A stretch of 5,002 nucleotides of DNA from an uncultured Coriobacteriaceae bacterium (GTDB lineage Bacteria; Actinomycetota; Coriobacteriia; Coriobacteriales; Atopobiaceae): the NCBI GenBank assembly GCA_902766805.1, contig CACXFF010000327.1:1-5002 (forward strand), read 5' to 3'. Position numbers and translations under genes: made by a program. How positions within the stretch are numbered: the stretch's first letter is position 1; every line of letters begins with the position of its first letter. Below, in pieces: positions 4,945 to 5,002 of the stretch. Below the pieces are notes generated by a model. That model had not been told where the DNA came from. It saw nothing but the letters and a program-made list of their open reading frames with translations, and searched no databases.

Positions 4945-4970
4945 GGCCGCGCTCGCAGATGAACGCGGCC
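4945..4970. terminator. GC-rich hairpin near right edge, possible terminator
   Basis: GGCCGCG (4945-4951) and CGCGGCC (4964-4970) form a perfect 7-bp stem with a 12-nt loop. On the minus strand it is followed by TCTTCCC; on the plus strand by CCGTTTGG. A minus-strand TAA occupies 5002-5000, about 30 nt before the stem, so the hairpin may end a minus-strand gene just outside the window. The gene itself cannot be seen, so the assignment is tentative. Confidence 0.4.
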
Positions 4971-5002
4971 CCGTTTGGTCGTTTGCCCTGCTCAGGCGTT
5001 TA

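Noticed and set aside
4919..5002. Plus-strand ATG frame open to the right edge
   Set aside because: It has only 28 codons, no ribosome-binding site and a GC-rich hairpin inside it. The hairpin is more simply explained as a terminator for a minus-strand gene beyond the edge.

Overview
The window is GC-rich bacterial chromosome. Every gene I can support lies on the minus strand. Reading in the direction of transcription (high to low coordinates), the order is: a MarR-like winged-helix protein with an acidic N-terminus and an Arg/Gly-rich tail (3370-4467), a MIF-family tautomerase (2622-2969), a membrane-anchored alpha/beta hydrolase of the proline-iminopeptidase type (1350-2480), and the N-terminal nine-tenths or so of an iron-containing alcohol dehydrogenase that runs off the left edge (1-1034). 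High GC, strong Shine-Dalgarno sequences and a MarR protein with an RGG-type tail suggest a host-associated high-GC actinobacterium, perhaps Coriobacteriia (Collinsella/Olsenella-like). That is inference from general familiarity, not a database match.

Right side (about 4490-5002): the MarR gene has a recognisable promoter covered by two 16-bp palindromes centred on CAGGTACCTG, 22 bp apart. One overlaps the -10 side and the other overlaps the -35, which is a typical layout for autorepression. Upstream lies roughly 320 bp of lower-GC DNA with no convincing gene, then a GC-rich hairpin near the right edge that may terminate a minus-strand gene lying outside the window.

Middle (2970-3369): after the MarR stop codon comes a run of five G-triplets on the plus strand (C-rich and G-poor in the mRNA). 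It is followed by a terminator-like hairpin and then two related imperfect hairpins about 84 bp apart, whose outer stems differ but stay paired.

Left side: the tautomerase is followed by a 10-bp perfect stem-loop. The hydrolase has a very strong ribosome-binding site with a second hairpin just upstream. The hydrolase keeps the family motifs, but the expected nucleophile serine is glycine. The 314-bp gap before the dehydrogenase holds several copies of short GC-rich repeats and no clear promoter.

The three enzymes all fit small-molecule redox, ester/amide or keto-enol chemistry, but each is separated from the next by hairpins or a long gap. A shared pathway, or control of all of them by the MarR protein, is not shown by the sequence. 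I do not see a defence system, mobile element, CRISPR array or RNA gene. The most unusual items are the three-part MarR protein with its tandem operators, the hydrolase lacking its nucleophile, and the paired intergenic hairpins.
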